Assembly (NCBI RefSeq): GCF_010367455.1
Contig: NZ_WRPR01000137.1
Location: 1 to 47,261 of the forward strand
DNA: 47,261 nt
Origin: Candidatus Laterigemmans baculatus
Lineage (GTDB): Bacteria > Planctomycetota > Planctomycetia > Pirellulales > Pirellulaceae
Direction: 5' to 3'
Both the position numbers and the translations under genes were made by a program. The notes beneath the pieces were generated by a model. That model was not told the DNA's origin. It did no database searches and saw only the letters and a list, made by a program, of their open reading frames with translations. Shown one piece after another: positions 1 to 6,821 of this stretch (its first letter is position 1; every line of letters begins with the position of its first letter).

Positions 1-63
1 CTCCCGGCTCCCGGCTCCCGGCTCCCGGCTCCCGGCTCCCGGCTCCCGGCTCCCGGCTCCCGG
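1..63. repeat. Tandem 7-bp repeat
   Basis: Nine uninterrupted copies of ctcccgg run from the window edge and probably continue outside it. They stop just before the stop codon of the first minus-strand gene. A similar 7-bp array closes the other end of the window. No coding or regulatory role is visible. Confidence 0.95.
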
Positions 64-348
64 CTACCTGCTACCTTCCACCGGTCTTGCGTCTCCGGCG
101 GCCGGGACGGCGACGGCGCCGACGACCATCACGGCGATTGTCAACGAGTGGGAGAGCCACTGCGGTTCACCGGCCATCATGGTGCGAAACGTGGCCACGG
201 TGGCGAGCAGGAGAGTGGCGAAAAAGAGTCGCTGAGCCATCGCCCCGGCCGCGCCGCTGGCGATCTTGCTGGTCAGCAGCGTGAGGACGCCGAGTAGTGG
301 CAGGGCAAACGCACCCGCGCCGACCGCCATCGCGGTGAATCCCGTCAT
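64..348 (-). CDS. Small hydrophobic membrane protein
   Basis: A 94-residue protein of unknown function, made almost entirely of three hydrophobic stretches: about residues 7-27, 40-55 and 68-86. They are joined by short polar turns such as GEPQW. The start at 348 is chosen over one 24 nt upstream because AAAGGAGT lies 6 nt before this ATG. It probably sits in the inner membrane. The gene is alone on its strand; its 3' end runs into the 7-bp tandem array at the window edge. I do not recognise the family. Confidence 0.6.
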   Translation of the reverse strand: MTGFTAMAVGAGAFALPLLGVLTLLTSKIASGAAGAMAQRLFFATLLLATVATFRTMMAGEPQWLSHSLTIAVMVVGAVAVPAAGDARPVEGSR

Positions 349-602
349 GTTCGCACTCCTTTGCGATCGCATTTCTCAGCAGGCGGACGCCGCGGTAGGG
401 CTGCCACAACGCTGCTTCAGAACCGGAGACTCCCTTGTCGCAGATTGCCCAGAGCGGGCAAAGGGCGGAAACCGTTGGGCTCGCGGCGAGGTGCTAGCGG
501 GGGTGAAGCTTGACCCGTTTAGATAAAGCGGTACCTTACGGGAATCCGCTCCCCCCGCCCCCCTTTGCCGCCGCTGGCAACACGTCGCAAGAGGACTAAA
601 CG

Positions 603-1373
603 ATGGAAGAGATGCCTCGCTCGATTGCGGTCATTGATGTTGGCGATTGCCGTTCCGAAGATGCTCAGCGCGTGGCCAGCCGGTTTGCCGCGCGGCAGCT
701 CGGGGGCCAGCCTGTTCCGCTTCGGATCGCTCGCCGGCTGAGCGAGGCGGCGCGGATCAACCAGGTGGTAATCACCGGCTCTCGCATGCCCGCGGGGCTG
801 TTGACGGCAGGGTTGGCGGGGATCGAAGTCCTCGAACTGCCCTACAGCCATGTCTGCGAACGGCTGGCGGCGGCCGCCGATGCGTGCAGCGCCGACTGGG
901 TCGCCTACGTGCCCGGCAACCGCCCCTTCGTCGACCCCACGTTGATCGATTGCCTCCTGACCCGCGCCCACCAGGCGGCGGTCGAGCTCGACTACGTAGG
1001 CTACTGCGGCAGCGGCGATGGTTGGCAGCAGGTCCGTCGACTGGGGCTCGCCGGCGAAGTCTGCCACGCCGACGCCCTGCGACGACTCCGCCGCAACGTC
1101 GATCGCCTCTCCTGCGACCCCGACGAACTGTCGCTCGCCGGCTGGCTGCAGTCGGCCCCCGGAACGTATCACCTGAAATTCGTCGCGGTCCCCGAAGGGC
1201 TCGACTGCGAAGACTGGCGGTTCGCGATCGAGGACGAAAATGACTGGGAGTACGCCCAGCTCTTCTCGGATCACATGCGAGACGACCGCACCGAGTGGCA
1301 ACTGCTGACCGAGCTGGTTCGCGACAACCAGGACGTCCGCGGCGCCATGGCGTATCGCAACAGCGTGCGTTAA
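603..1373 (+). CDS. Nucleotidyltransferase-like protein (SpsF/cytidylyltransferase type)
   Basis: A 256-residue soluble protein whose layout resembles the NTP-transferase (GT-A) fold used by CMP-sugar and SpsF-like cytidylyltransferases. It has an N-terminal strand, a basic stretch near RIARRLSEAARI, the strand VVITGSRMP, and DWVAYVPGNRPFVDPTLID, which matches the place where these enzymes hold the nucleotide and metal. The classic LxARxxSxRLPGK signature is not clear, so activity is uncertain. The start is supported by AGAGGA 8 nt upstream. The gene precedes a lipoprotein gene on the same strand by about 100 nt. The family call is an inference from pattern, not from a search. Confidence 0.55.
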   Translation: MEEMPRSIAVIDVGDCRSEDAQRVASRFAARQLGGQPVPLRIARRLSEAARINQVVITGSRMPAGLLTAGLAGIEVLELPYSHVCERLAAAADACSADWVAYVPGNRPFVDPTLIDCLLTRAHQAAVELDYVGYCGSGDGWQQVRRLGLAGEVCHADALRRLRRNVDRLSCDPDELSLAGWLQSAPGTYHLKFVAVPEGLDCEDWRFAIEDENDWEYAQLFSDHMRDDRTEWQLLTELVRDNQDVRGAMAYRNSVR

Positions 1374-1470
1374 TTCGCCCCGACCCGCAAAGTCAACCTA
1401 AAGTGACCAAGCGGTGCGACCGATACAACCCACAGAAGACAATCCATCCGTCGACTGTGGGCGTTTCGTC

Positions 1471-1881
1471 ATGGGCAAACCTCTCAACCTCGCCGCCGCA
1501 ACCATGCTCCTCGTGGCTCTCGGCGGCGGATGCTCGATGTGCCAGCAGTGTGAACTGGACACCTATTCCGCCTACGGTGGCCGCTGGCAGCGGACCGATC
1601 GGGATCACGGGCGAGTCGGAAGCGTGTTTGCACCGGCCGGCGGCCTCGTCCCCTACGACGCCGCCGACGATCCCCACGCAGCGGAAGACCCGGGCGATGC
1701 TCCCGAACTCCGCGCTCCAGGAAGCGCCGCAGACGAAGAGCCCCGCGAAGGCGAAGCGGGACAAATCCCGCCGCCGGCCGGCGATTCGGTGCTCCAAGAC
1801 GAAGCGGAACGCGAAGCCGAACAAGAGCGGCAGCGGCGGCTCCGAGAACTGCAACTGGAAGACATCCGCTACCAAAAGTAA
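1471..1881 (+). CDS. Small putative lipoprotein
   Basis: A 136-residue protein beginning MGKPLNLAAATMLLVALGGG followed by CSMCQQC, a short signal peptide ending at a cysteine, which fits lipid attachment although the GGGC site is not a perfect lipobox. The mature part is acidic and rich in Pro, Glu and Ala (about residues 55-110) and ends in a charged, probably helical tail with many Glu, Arg and Gln. The start is placed at the internal ATG because it directly precedes the signal peptide; no good ribosome binding site is seen there. Function is unknown. Confidence 0.65.
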   Translation: MGKPLNLAAATMLLVALGGGCSMCQQCELDTYSAYGGRWQRTDRDHGRVGSVFAPAGGLVPYDAADDPHAAEDPGDAPELRAPGSAADEEPREGEAGQIPPPAGDSVLQDEAEREAEQERQRRLRELQLEDIRYQK

Positions 1882-1897
1882 GCCCCGCCACCTCTCG

Positions 1898-2128
1898 TAC
1901 TCAGCGCAGCGGTACTCGTACTCAGCGAAGCGGTACTCGTACTCGATCCCCCAACGCCCGGCGCTAGGCCGGATTATCCATCAGCCGCCACGCTTCTTGC
2001 GTCCGGTTCTCACGGCGTTTTCGGGAACCGGGGGCTAGCGCCCGGCGGCTGATGAATAATCCGGGCTAGGCTAGTGCTCGTTTCGAGTACGAGTACGAGT
2101 ACCGCTTCGCTGAGTACGAGTACGAACG
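1898..2128. repeat. Nested inverted repeat: GTACTC arrays around a palindrome
   Basis: The gap between two converging genes holds three layers. GTACTC-type repeats (unit gtactcgtactcagcgaagcg, 20-21 bp) occupy 1898-1946. Their inverted copy occupies 2083-2124. Between them lies the REP-like palindrome at 1969-2064. A 34-bp perfect inverted match connects 1912-1945 with 2090-2123, so the whole region could fold into one long hairpin. No gene is visible. Confidence 0.85.
1969..2064. repeat. REP-like palindrome, copy 1
   Basis: An imperfect palindrome whose outer arms are CCGGATTAT...ATAATCCGG, followed inward by ATCAGCCGCC (1980-1989) and GGCGGCTGAT (2044-2053). The inner parts are tccggttct and gaaccggggg around a short loop. 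The same family recurs at 27728-27800, 30096-30168 and 44055-44129. This copy lies between the 3' ends of two converging genes. Confidence 0.9.
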
Positions 2129-2158
2129 AGGGAAGGGAGGGAAGGGCTCCGGCCCCTC

Positions 2159-3274
2159 TTACCCCGTCTCCTCTTCGTGGGGGCTCCAGACGTCGGACGA
2201 GACGTTCCAAGTTTCCGTCCGCGTGCTGCCTTCGCGTTCCCCGGCGGCAACTGCGATGATTCCGTGCTCGGGATGCTCCGCCGCGTAACGTTCGATCAAC
2301 GCACGGCTCCCCACGAACAGTCCAGTGGCGATCGCATCGGCGTCGGTCGCTGCCGGGGCGAGGACGCTGAGCGAGAGGTAGTCTCCCGCCGGATAGCCGC
2401 TGCGAGGATCGATTACATGGCCGTAGCGTCGACCGCGAAAGTGGAAGTGCTGCTTCCCCGAACCACTGGTCGCCAGCGCCATGTCGCGGAGCGTGATTCC
2501 GCCGGCATGCCGCTGGGTCCGCGTCGGATGCCGTAGCCCCACCCGCCAGCCCGACTCGCGAGGCTCCGACTCTTGAAGTTCCGGTTCGGCTGCGGCGGAA
2601 TCCTCGGCCGCCGGCGACCCCAGCCGGGTCGATTGGGGCGGGCTCGCTTGGGGCGGGCTCGACAACTCGGGCCGCTGGGGCGGGTCGCTCGCTGGGATCG
2701 CGCTGCCGGCGGCGATCAAGCTACTGTTGCCGCCGTGCAGGAGAAAGTCGCCGATCCCCGCCGATCGCAGCCGCGCGGCGATTCGGTCCAGCGCGTAGCC
2801 TTTGCCGATCGCCCCCAAGTTGATCCGCATCTCGGGCACCCCGAACCGCACGGTACTGGCCTCCGGATCGATCTCCAGGTGCTGCCAGCCGACGTGGCCG
2901 CGAGCCGTGCGGATCTGCTCCGCAGTGGGCCTCCGCCCGCTCCGCGTGGTGAATCCCCAGGCGTCGATCAGCGGGCCGGCGGTCACATCGAAGGCCCCTT
3001 GGGTGGCCGCCGAAAGCCGCACTGCGTGCTGAAGGATATCGAGCACCAGCGGACCGACCTTCACCGGCTCGTGGAAGGCTTGGCGGTTGAGCCGCGAGAC
3101 TTCGCTCTCTTTTTGGTAGACCGTTAGCGCCGCCTCGATCGGCTCGAGCATCTCCAGGGCGAGCACCGCCGCATCGATCTGCCCCGCTTCGAGCGACTGC
3201 GGGAGCAAGATCTCGAAATCGGTCGCCATCGCCCGGCGGGAGATGTGCAAATGAAACCGGTCAGCAGCGTTCAC
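2159..3274 (-). CDS. apbE: FAD:protein FMN transferase (ApbE family)
   Basis: A 371-residue protein with the ApbE motifs in order: the N-terminal AMATDFEILLP, GPLIDAWGF, NLGAIGKGYALD (flavin-binding glycine region), LLHGGNSS, GYGHVIDPRSGYP and the metal-binding end ATDADAIATGLFV. ApbE enzymes attach FMN from FAD to Thr or Ser of target proteins, normally outside the cytoplasmic membrane; here no clear signal peptide is visible. The start is a GTG at 3274 with AAAGGG 5-6 nt upstream. An unusual low-complexity insert of about 55 residues, rich in Pro, Ser, Glu and Ala, splits the domain after LIAAGS. No flavoprotein target is encoded nearby. Confidence 0.9.
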   Translation of the reverse strand: MNAADRFHLHISRRAMATDFEILLPQSLEAGQIDAAVLALEMLEPIEAALTVYQKESEVSRLNRQAFHEPVKVGPLVLDILQHAVRLSAATQGAFDVTAGPLIDAWGFTTRSGRRPTAEQIRTARGHVGWQHLEIDPEASTVRFGVPEMRINLGAIGKGYALDRIAARLRSAGIGDFLLHGGNSSLIAAGSAIPASDPPQRPELSSPPQASPPQSTRLGSPAAEDSAAAEPELQESEPRESGWRVGLRHPTRTQRHAGGITLRDMALATSGSGKQHFHFRGRRYGHVIDPRSGYPAGDYLSLSVLAPAATDADAIATGLFVGSRALIERYAAEHPEHGIIAVAAGEREGSTRTETWNVSSDVWSPHEEETG

Positions 3275-3626
3275 ATCGCCCTTTCTTCTGTTCTTCTTCG
3301 TACTCGTGCTCGTACTCGTGCTCGAATCGAGCGCAGCGTCGTTCCCTCGGATAGCCCGGGCATTGGGGGCTCGAGTACGAGTACCGCTGCGCTGAGTACG
3401 AGTACGAGTACCGCTCCGCTGAGCACGAGAATACCGCTAAGCACCGCTTGGCGTACTCCTCCCCTAATCGGCGCAATCCGTGGGCGATTTTAGCAACCGG
3501 GGCGGGGGAGGCCGGCACCGGGCGACGAAAACGGCCGGGTGCGGTACGATGGATCGACGTGGAAGCGGCGTGCCGGGAGAGACCCTCCGCCGCTGGAGAA
3601 GTCACAGGAGCTGAAGGTAAGTTTGG
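3275..3626. repeat. Gene-free gap with GTACTC/GTGCTC repeats
   Basis: The divergent gap between apbE and the DUF3127 gene. From about 3297 to 3440 it carries degenerate copies of the same repeat family as at 1898-2124, again in both orientations: tactcgtgctcg forms on the left and gagtacgagtaccgc forms on the right. The part from 3441 to 3626 is GC-rich; I see no convincing promoter in it. Confidence 0.75.
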
Positions 3627-4007
3627 ATGAGCGAAGCGAAAGTCCGTGGCGTGGTCCACATGATCGAGGAAACCAAGACGTATGGAGCGAAAGGCTTCCG
3701 CAAGCGACTGGTGGTCCTCGAGCAGGACAAGGGAAGCTTTGTCAATTATGTGCCGATCGAGTTCACCCGCGACGATTGCGACTCGGTCGACTCGCTCAAC
3801 GTGGGCGATGAAATCGACGTCACCTACCGCCTGAACGGCCGCAAATGGCAGCGCGACGCGGCGAGCGAGGTGAAGTACTTCCTGAGCGCCGAAGCGATGC
3901 GGTTCCAACTGGTCGGCGGCAGCGGCGGCGCCCCGAGCCCGGCGATCAACGCCGGATCGGTCAACGACGCGTTCAACGAGATCGACGACGAGGAACCGCC
4001 GTTCTAA
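3627..4007 (+). CDS. DUF3127 OB-fold protein with SSB-like C-terminal tip
   Basis: A 126-residue protein of the DUF3127 type. The first 90 residues form one small beta-rich domain (KVRGVVHMIEETKTYGAKGF, LVVLEQDKGSFVNYVPIEF, VGDEIDVTYRLNGRKW) consistent with an OB fold. A flexible Gly/Ser/Ala linker follows, and the protein ends DAFNEIDDEEPPF. That acidic tail finishing in Pro-Phe is the hallmark of single-stranded DNA binding proteins, where it recruits partner enzymes. AAGG lies 9 nt before the ATG. The gene stands alone, upstream of tRNA-Ser. The family call is good; a DNA-binding role is inferred. Confidence 0.85.
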   Translation: MSEAKVRGVVHMIEETKTYGAKGFRKRLVVLEQDKGSFVNYVPIEFTRDDCDSVDSLNVGDEIDVTYRLNGRKWQRDAASEVKYFLSAEAMRFQLVGGSGGAPSPAINAGSVNDAFNEIDDEEPPF

Positions 4008-4047
4008 CGCTTCGGGCGGGACGAAAAAGTTTGCGGGAAAAGATGGG

Positions 4048-4076
4048 TTGCGTTCGCGGAGCCATTGGGCAAGAAT
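4048..4076 (+). promoter_or_regulatory. Possible sigma-70 promoter of tRNA-Ser
   Basis: TTGCGT (4048-4053) and AAGAAT (4071-4076) are separated by 17 bp, which would start transcription just before the tRNA at 4091. Both boxes match the consensus only partly, so this is tentative. Confidence 0.35.
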
Positions 4077-4090
4077 TCCGCGACTCACCT

Positions 4091-4179
4091 GGAGCGGTGG
4101 CTGAGTGGTCGAAAGCGCCGGTTTGCTAAATCGGTGAAGGGGTAACACCCTTCCGCAGGTTCGAATCCTGTCCGCTCCG
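4091..4179 (+). tRNA. tRNA-Ser (anticodon GCT)
   Basis: A class II tRNA with a long variable arm. The acceptor stem GGAGCGG (4091-4097) pairs with CCGCTCC (4172-4178), with G as discriminator. The anticodon stem CCGGT/ATCGG encloses the loop TTGCTAA with anticodon GCT at 4125-4127. The T arm holds the standard GGTTCGAATCC. It reads AGC/AGU serine codons. CCA is not encoded. A T-rich run (ctttttctttttt) follows directly and may end transcription. Confidence 0.97.
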
Positions 4180-4577
4180 CTTTTTCTTTTTTGCTGTGCT
4201 GGGGGGATCCTCTGATATCCCCCCGTGCGGTCCGCCTACGTGCCGGCCGCCGAAGGTCGAGCGTCGTGCTCGGCAACTCTCCTGCCTCGGCAACTCTCCT
4301 GCCTCGGCAACTCTCCTGCCCAGCCGATTTCCTGCCTGCCGATTTCCGGCCCACCGATTTCCTGCCCGCCGTGCAGTTGCTCCTTTCGCCCACGCTCCCC
4401 TCAGTCCCTCAGCGGTATCGCAGCTGCTCAACGTGGCTCCGATGCGAAGGGCCCAGTTCATGACCGCTCGGAGCTGAAAAAACAGGCCGGCAGAAGAGAG
4501 CCGCCAGCGGCGGGGAGTTGGAAATCGTCAAATTGTCTGATGATCATTGGCGGATCGAGCCGTATAATGATCTCAGC
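4180..4577. repeat. Gene-free gap with 17-bp and 15-bp tandem repeats
   Basis: About 400 nt between tRNA-Ser and the ArsR-type gene without a convincing gene. It contains three perfect copies of a 17-bp unit tcggcaactctcctgcc at 4270-4320, then three imperfect copies of a 15-bp unit gccgatttcctgcct at 4323-4367. Short reading frames through the repeats have no start signal and look accidental. Confidence 0.85.
4563..4568 (+). promoter_or_regulatory. -10 box TATAAT just before the ArsR-type gene
   Basis: A perfect TATAAT lies only 9 nt before the ATG at 4578. Transcription from it would begin within a few bases of the start codon, giving a leaderless mRNA. No good -35 box is present at 16-18 bp spacing, and no Shine-Dalgarno sequence precedes the ATG. 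The short palindrome tgatca at 4541-4546 could be part of an operator. Confidence 0.4.
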
Positions 4578-5300
4578 ATGAAACGCACCCATCACCTCCA
4601 GGTCGCTCGTCTCGGTCAAGCTCTGGCGAGCCCCGTCCGCCTGCGGGCGCTGAACCTGCTCGCCCAGCGCGCCTGGCGGGTGAGCGAGCTGGCTCGCGAA
4701 CTCGGCGAGAGCCTAGCGGCGACCAGCGCGCACCTGAAGGTGCTTCGCGACGCGGCGATGGTGGTCGACGAGAAGCGGGGTCGCGAGGTCTGGTGTCGGG
4801 TCGAGTCGGACGAGGTGCTGGCGCTGCTCGCCGCGGCCCAGCGTGCCGCCGAGGTGTTGCTCCCGGAGCTGCGAGAAGCGGCCCGCGAGGCGGATGAGGA
4901 TCCGCATCTGCTGCGGTCGTTCCAGCTCGGCGCGCTCGCCGAGGACGTGGCCCAAGGACGCGTGACGCTGGTCGATCTCCGCCCCGGCGCGGAATACCTC
5001 AGCGGGCACTTACCGGGGGCCCAGTCCTATCCGTTCCCGGAACTCGACACGGCCGACCTGACGCCGCTCAAGAGGAAGCGGAACATCGTCGCCTACTGCC
5101 GCGGGCCGTGGTGCTTGATGGCTCGCCAAGGAGTCGACGCGCTCAACCAACGGGGCGTTGCGGCCAAGCGGCTGCGGGCCGGGATCGTCGAATGGCGGGC
5201 CGAGGGCCTGGAGCTCGAACGAGCCGCATCCCCCGCGGCCACCGCCCCCCCCTCGAACGGTGCGTCGCCGCAAGCCGCGGCACCGCGGAAACCCGAATGA
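4578..5300 (+). CDS. ArsR-family regulator fused to a rhodanese domain
   Basis: A 240-residue fusion. Residues 5-85 are a winged helix-turn-helix of the ArsR/SmtB type (LASPVRLRALNLLAQ, VSELARELGESLAATSAHLK for the HTH, then a beta wing DEKRGREVWCRV). Residues 112-218 are a rhodanese domain with VTLVDLRPGAEYLSGHLPGA and the active loop CRGPWC (Cys174 and Cys179). Fusions of this type are thought to sense or handle thiol or sulfane-sulfur chemistry. The start at 4578 fits the family N-terminus. A proline/alanine-rich tail of about 20 residues ends the protein. The metal-efflux cluster to the right is transcribed towards this gene, so direct control of it is not evident. Confidence 0.9.
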   Translation: MKRTHHLQVARLGQALASPVRLRALNLLAQRAWRVSELARELGESLAATSAHLKVLRDAAMVVDEKRGREVWCRVESDEVLALLAAAQRAAEVLLPELREAAREADEDPHLLRSFQLGALAEDVAQGRVTLVDLRPGAEYLSGHLPGAQSYPFPELDTADLTPLKRKRNIVAYCRGPWCLMARQGVDALNQRGVAAKRLRAGIVEWRAEGLELERAASPAATAPPSNGASPQAAAPRKPE

Positions 5301-5384
5301 TTCTCCGCCTCGGAGGCATCTCCGGAGGACGCGCCGCGGCGGATCGAGAGCGAGCCGGGGGAGCGGAAATTTTCCGAGCGTCGG

Positions 5385-5413
5385 TTTCCGCCTCGCGGCC
5401 CGACCGCTATATT
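5385..5413 (+). promoter_or_regulatory. Possible sigma-70 promoter of tRNA-Lys
   Basis: TTTCCG (5385-5390) and TATATT (5408-5413) are 17 bp apart and would give a leader of about 55 nt before the tRNA. The -10 box is good, the -35 box weak. Confidence 0.35.
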
Positions 5414-5474
5414 CACTCTCCTTCGCGACCATTCGCCAAGGCCGCCCGCTGAGGCTGCGAATGGCGATTCCGAT

Positions 5475-5547
<73 letters not shown>

Positions 5548-5672
5548 CTTTTTTTTCGCCCCGGTACTCCCGCCGGTACACTTCCACGGCCGATTTCCGC
5601 TGCTGCCGGAGAGCAACGAGGGGGGTCAGGAGCTTATCGTCGCCAGAAGCGGCGGCGAAGATCGGGAACCAT

Positions 5673-5716
5673 CGCCTCGTGCTGCGACCGAAGGCGCCTC
5701 GTGATGCGACCGAGGG
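5673..5716. repeat. 22-bp tandem duplication
   Basis: Two adjacent 22-bp units, cgcctcgtgctgcgaccgaa plus gg and a copy with three differences, lie in the gap between tRNA-Lys and the stop codon of the TRASH-domain gene. No function is apparent. Confidence 0.8.
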
Positions 5717-5732
5717 CGAAAACCTCAGCGGG

Positions 5733-6743
5733 TTACCGCAACTCCGGGGCGTTCACCCCTTTCTCGGCCAGCACCGCGAGGTATTTCTGCGGATCGGCTG
5801 CGACCTTCTTGGCACAACCAGGGCAACAGATATAGACCGCTCGCCCCTCCGCTTCTACGCGGTACGGCCCTCCCATACTGTCGAGCGGCTCGTCCATCAC
5901 CGGGCAAGTTTTCTGAGCCGTGATGAAAGGTAGATCGGCGGCAACGGTCTTATACACGCCCGGCCGTACTTGTTCGCCGCCGACTGCGGCTAGCGCTCCG
6001 GATGCGTTGGCCGAAGCGTCGCCATGCACCTTAGCAAAATATTTTGCCGGCTCGGATTGAACTTTCTTAATGCAGCCCTTGCAGCACAAGAAGATCGGCC
6101 GGTCACCGACGACCAGCTTGACCGGTCCTCCCATGCTTCCCAGCGGTTCGTCCATCACCGGGCAGGTGGCTTGTCGGGCGATCAGCTTTGCATCGGCGGG
6201 CGTCGCTTTGGCAACGACCACCTGGAGACGCTCTGAAGCCTGCTGCATTGCCTGCCTCGCGGCTGCCGCTGCGGCTCGCTGCTGCGGGCTTTCCGGCACG
6301 ATGCTGACTTCACTCAGCCCGATCGGCGGACCGCTGGCGGCCGTCAGGCCAACGAACTGATAGTTCAGTTCGACCTGCCGGCCGGCGATTTTTGAGAGAT
6401 CGACTGCCACGGCCAGCGCGCCGCGCCCGTCGGGAAGGAGATCGTACCGGTACCGCTTCGCTCCCCCTTCGATCTGCAGCGAAGCGATGCCGCGGCCTTG
6501 GGAGAGCGAGATCGGCTGTCCCTGTCGATCGTAGCCAAAAACCAGCAGACCTCCAGGAGCGACCACGGTTTCGATCTGCACCCCTCCAGTCTGATGGATT
6601 CGTCCGCCGTGGGGCCCTCGGGCCGCCGCCGAACGGTTCACGCCACTCTCCGGAGCCGACTCGGCTTCCGCCCGCAGCGATTCCCGACCGCTGATCGCGA
6701 ACATCAACAGAGCCGATAGGCCAATTGAGGTGAATCTTTTCAT
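5733..6743 (-). CDS. Exported protein with two TRASH-like metal-binding domains
   Basis: A 336-residue protein starting MKRFTSIGLSALLMFAISG, a signal peptide; GGAGAG lies 7 nt before this ATG. The first half (PHGGRIHQTGGVQIE onward) is a beta-rich region with a His-containing start. The C-terminal part holds two copies of a domain: TCPVMDEPLGSMGGP ... FLCCKGCIKKVQSEPAKYFA and TCPVMDEPLDSMGGP ... YICCPGCAKKVAADPQKYLA. The Cys-Pro-Val-Met plus Cys-Cys-x-Gly-Cys pattern is that of TRASH/YHS-like heavy-metal domains. It is the last gene of the efflux cluster, 78 nt after the RND pump, so a periplasmic copper- or silver-binding role is likely but inferred. Confidence 0.8.
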   Translation of the reverse strand: MKRFTSIGLSALLMFAISGRESLRAEAESAPESGVNRSAAARGPHGGRIHQTGGVQIETVVAPGGLLVFGYDRQGQPISLSQGRGIASLQIEGGAKRYRYDLLPDGRGALAVAVDLSKIAGRQVELNYQFVGLTAASGPPIGLSEVSIVPESPQQRAAAAAARQAMQQASERLQVVVAKATPADAKLIARQATCPVMDEPLGSMGGPVKLVVGDRPIFLCCKGCIKKVQSEPAKYFAKVHGDASANASGALAAVGGEQVRPGVYKTVAADLPFITAQKTCPVMDEPLDSMGGPYRVEAEGRAVYICCPGCAKKVAADPQKYLAVLAEKGVNAPELR

Positions 6744-6821
6744 TTCTGCTCTCCATTGGGGAGGGAATTGGTGAGCGGGAACTAACATCATCCTCCACTC
6801 AGAAATCAGGTCTTTTCGTGT

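Noticed and set aside
3261-4148. A 295-codon minus-strand frame across the DUF3127 gene and repeats
   Set aside because: It overlaps a recognisable protein, runs through GTACTC repeats and into tRNA-Ser, and has no start signal.
4533-4568. Full sigma-70 promoter with TTGTCT as -35 box
   Set aside because: The spacing of 24 bp to TATAAT is too long for a normal sigma-70 promoter.
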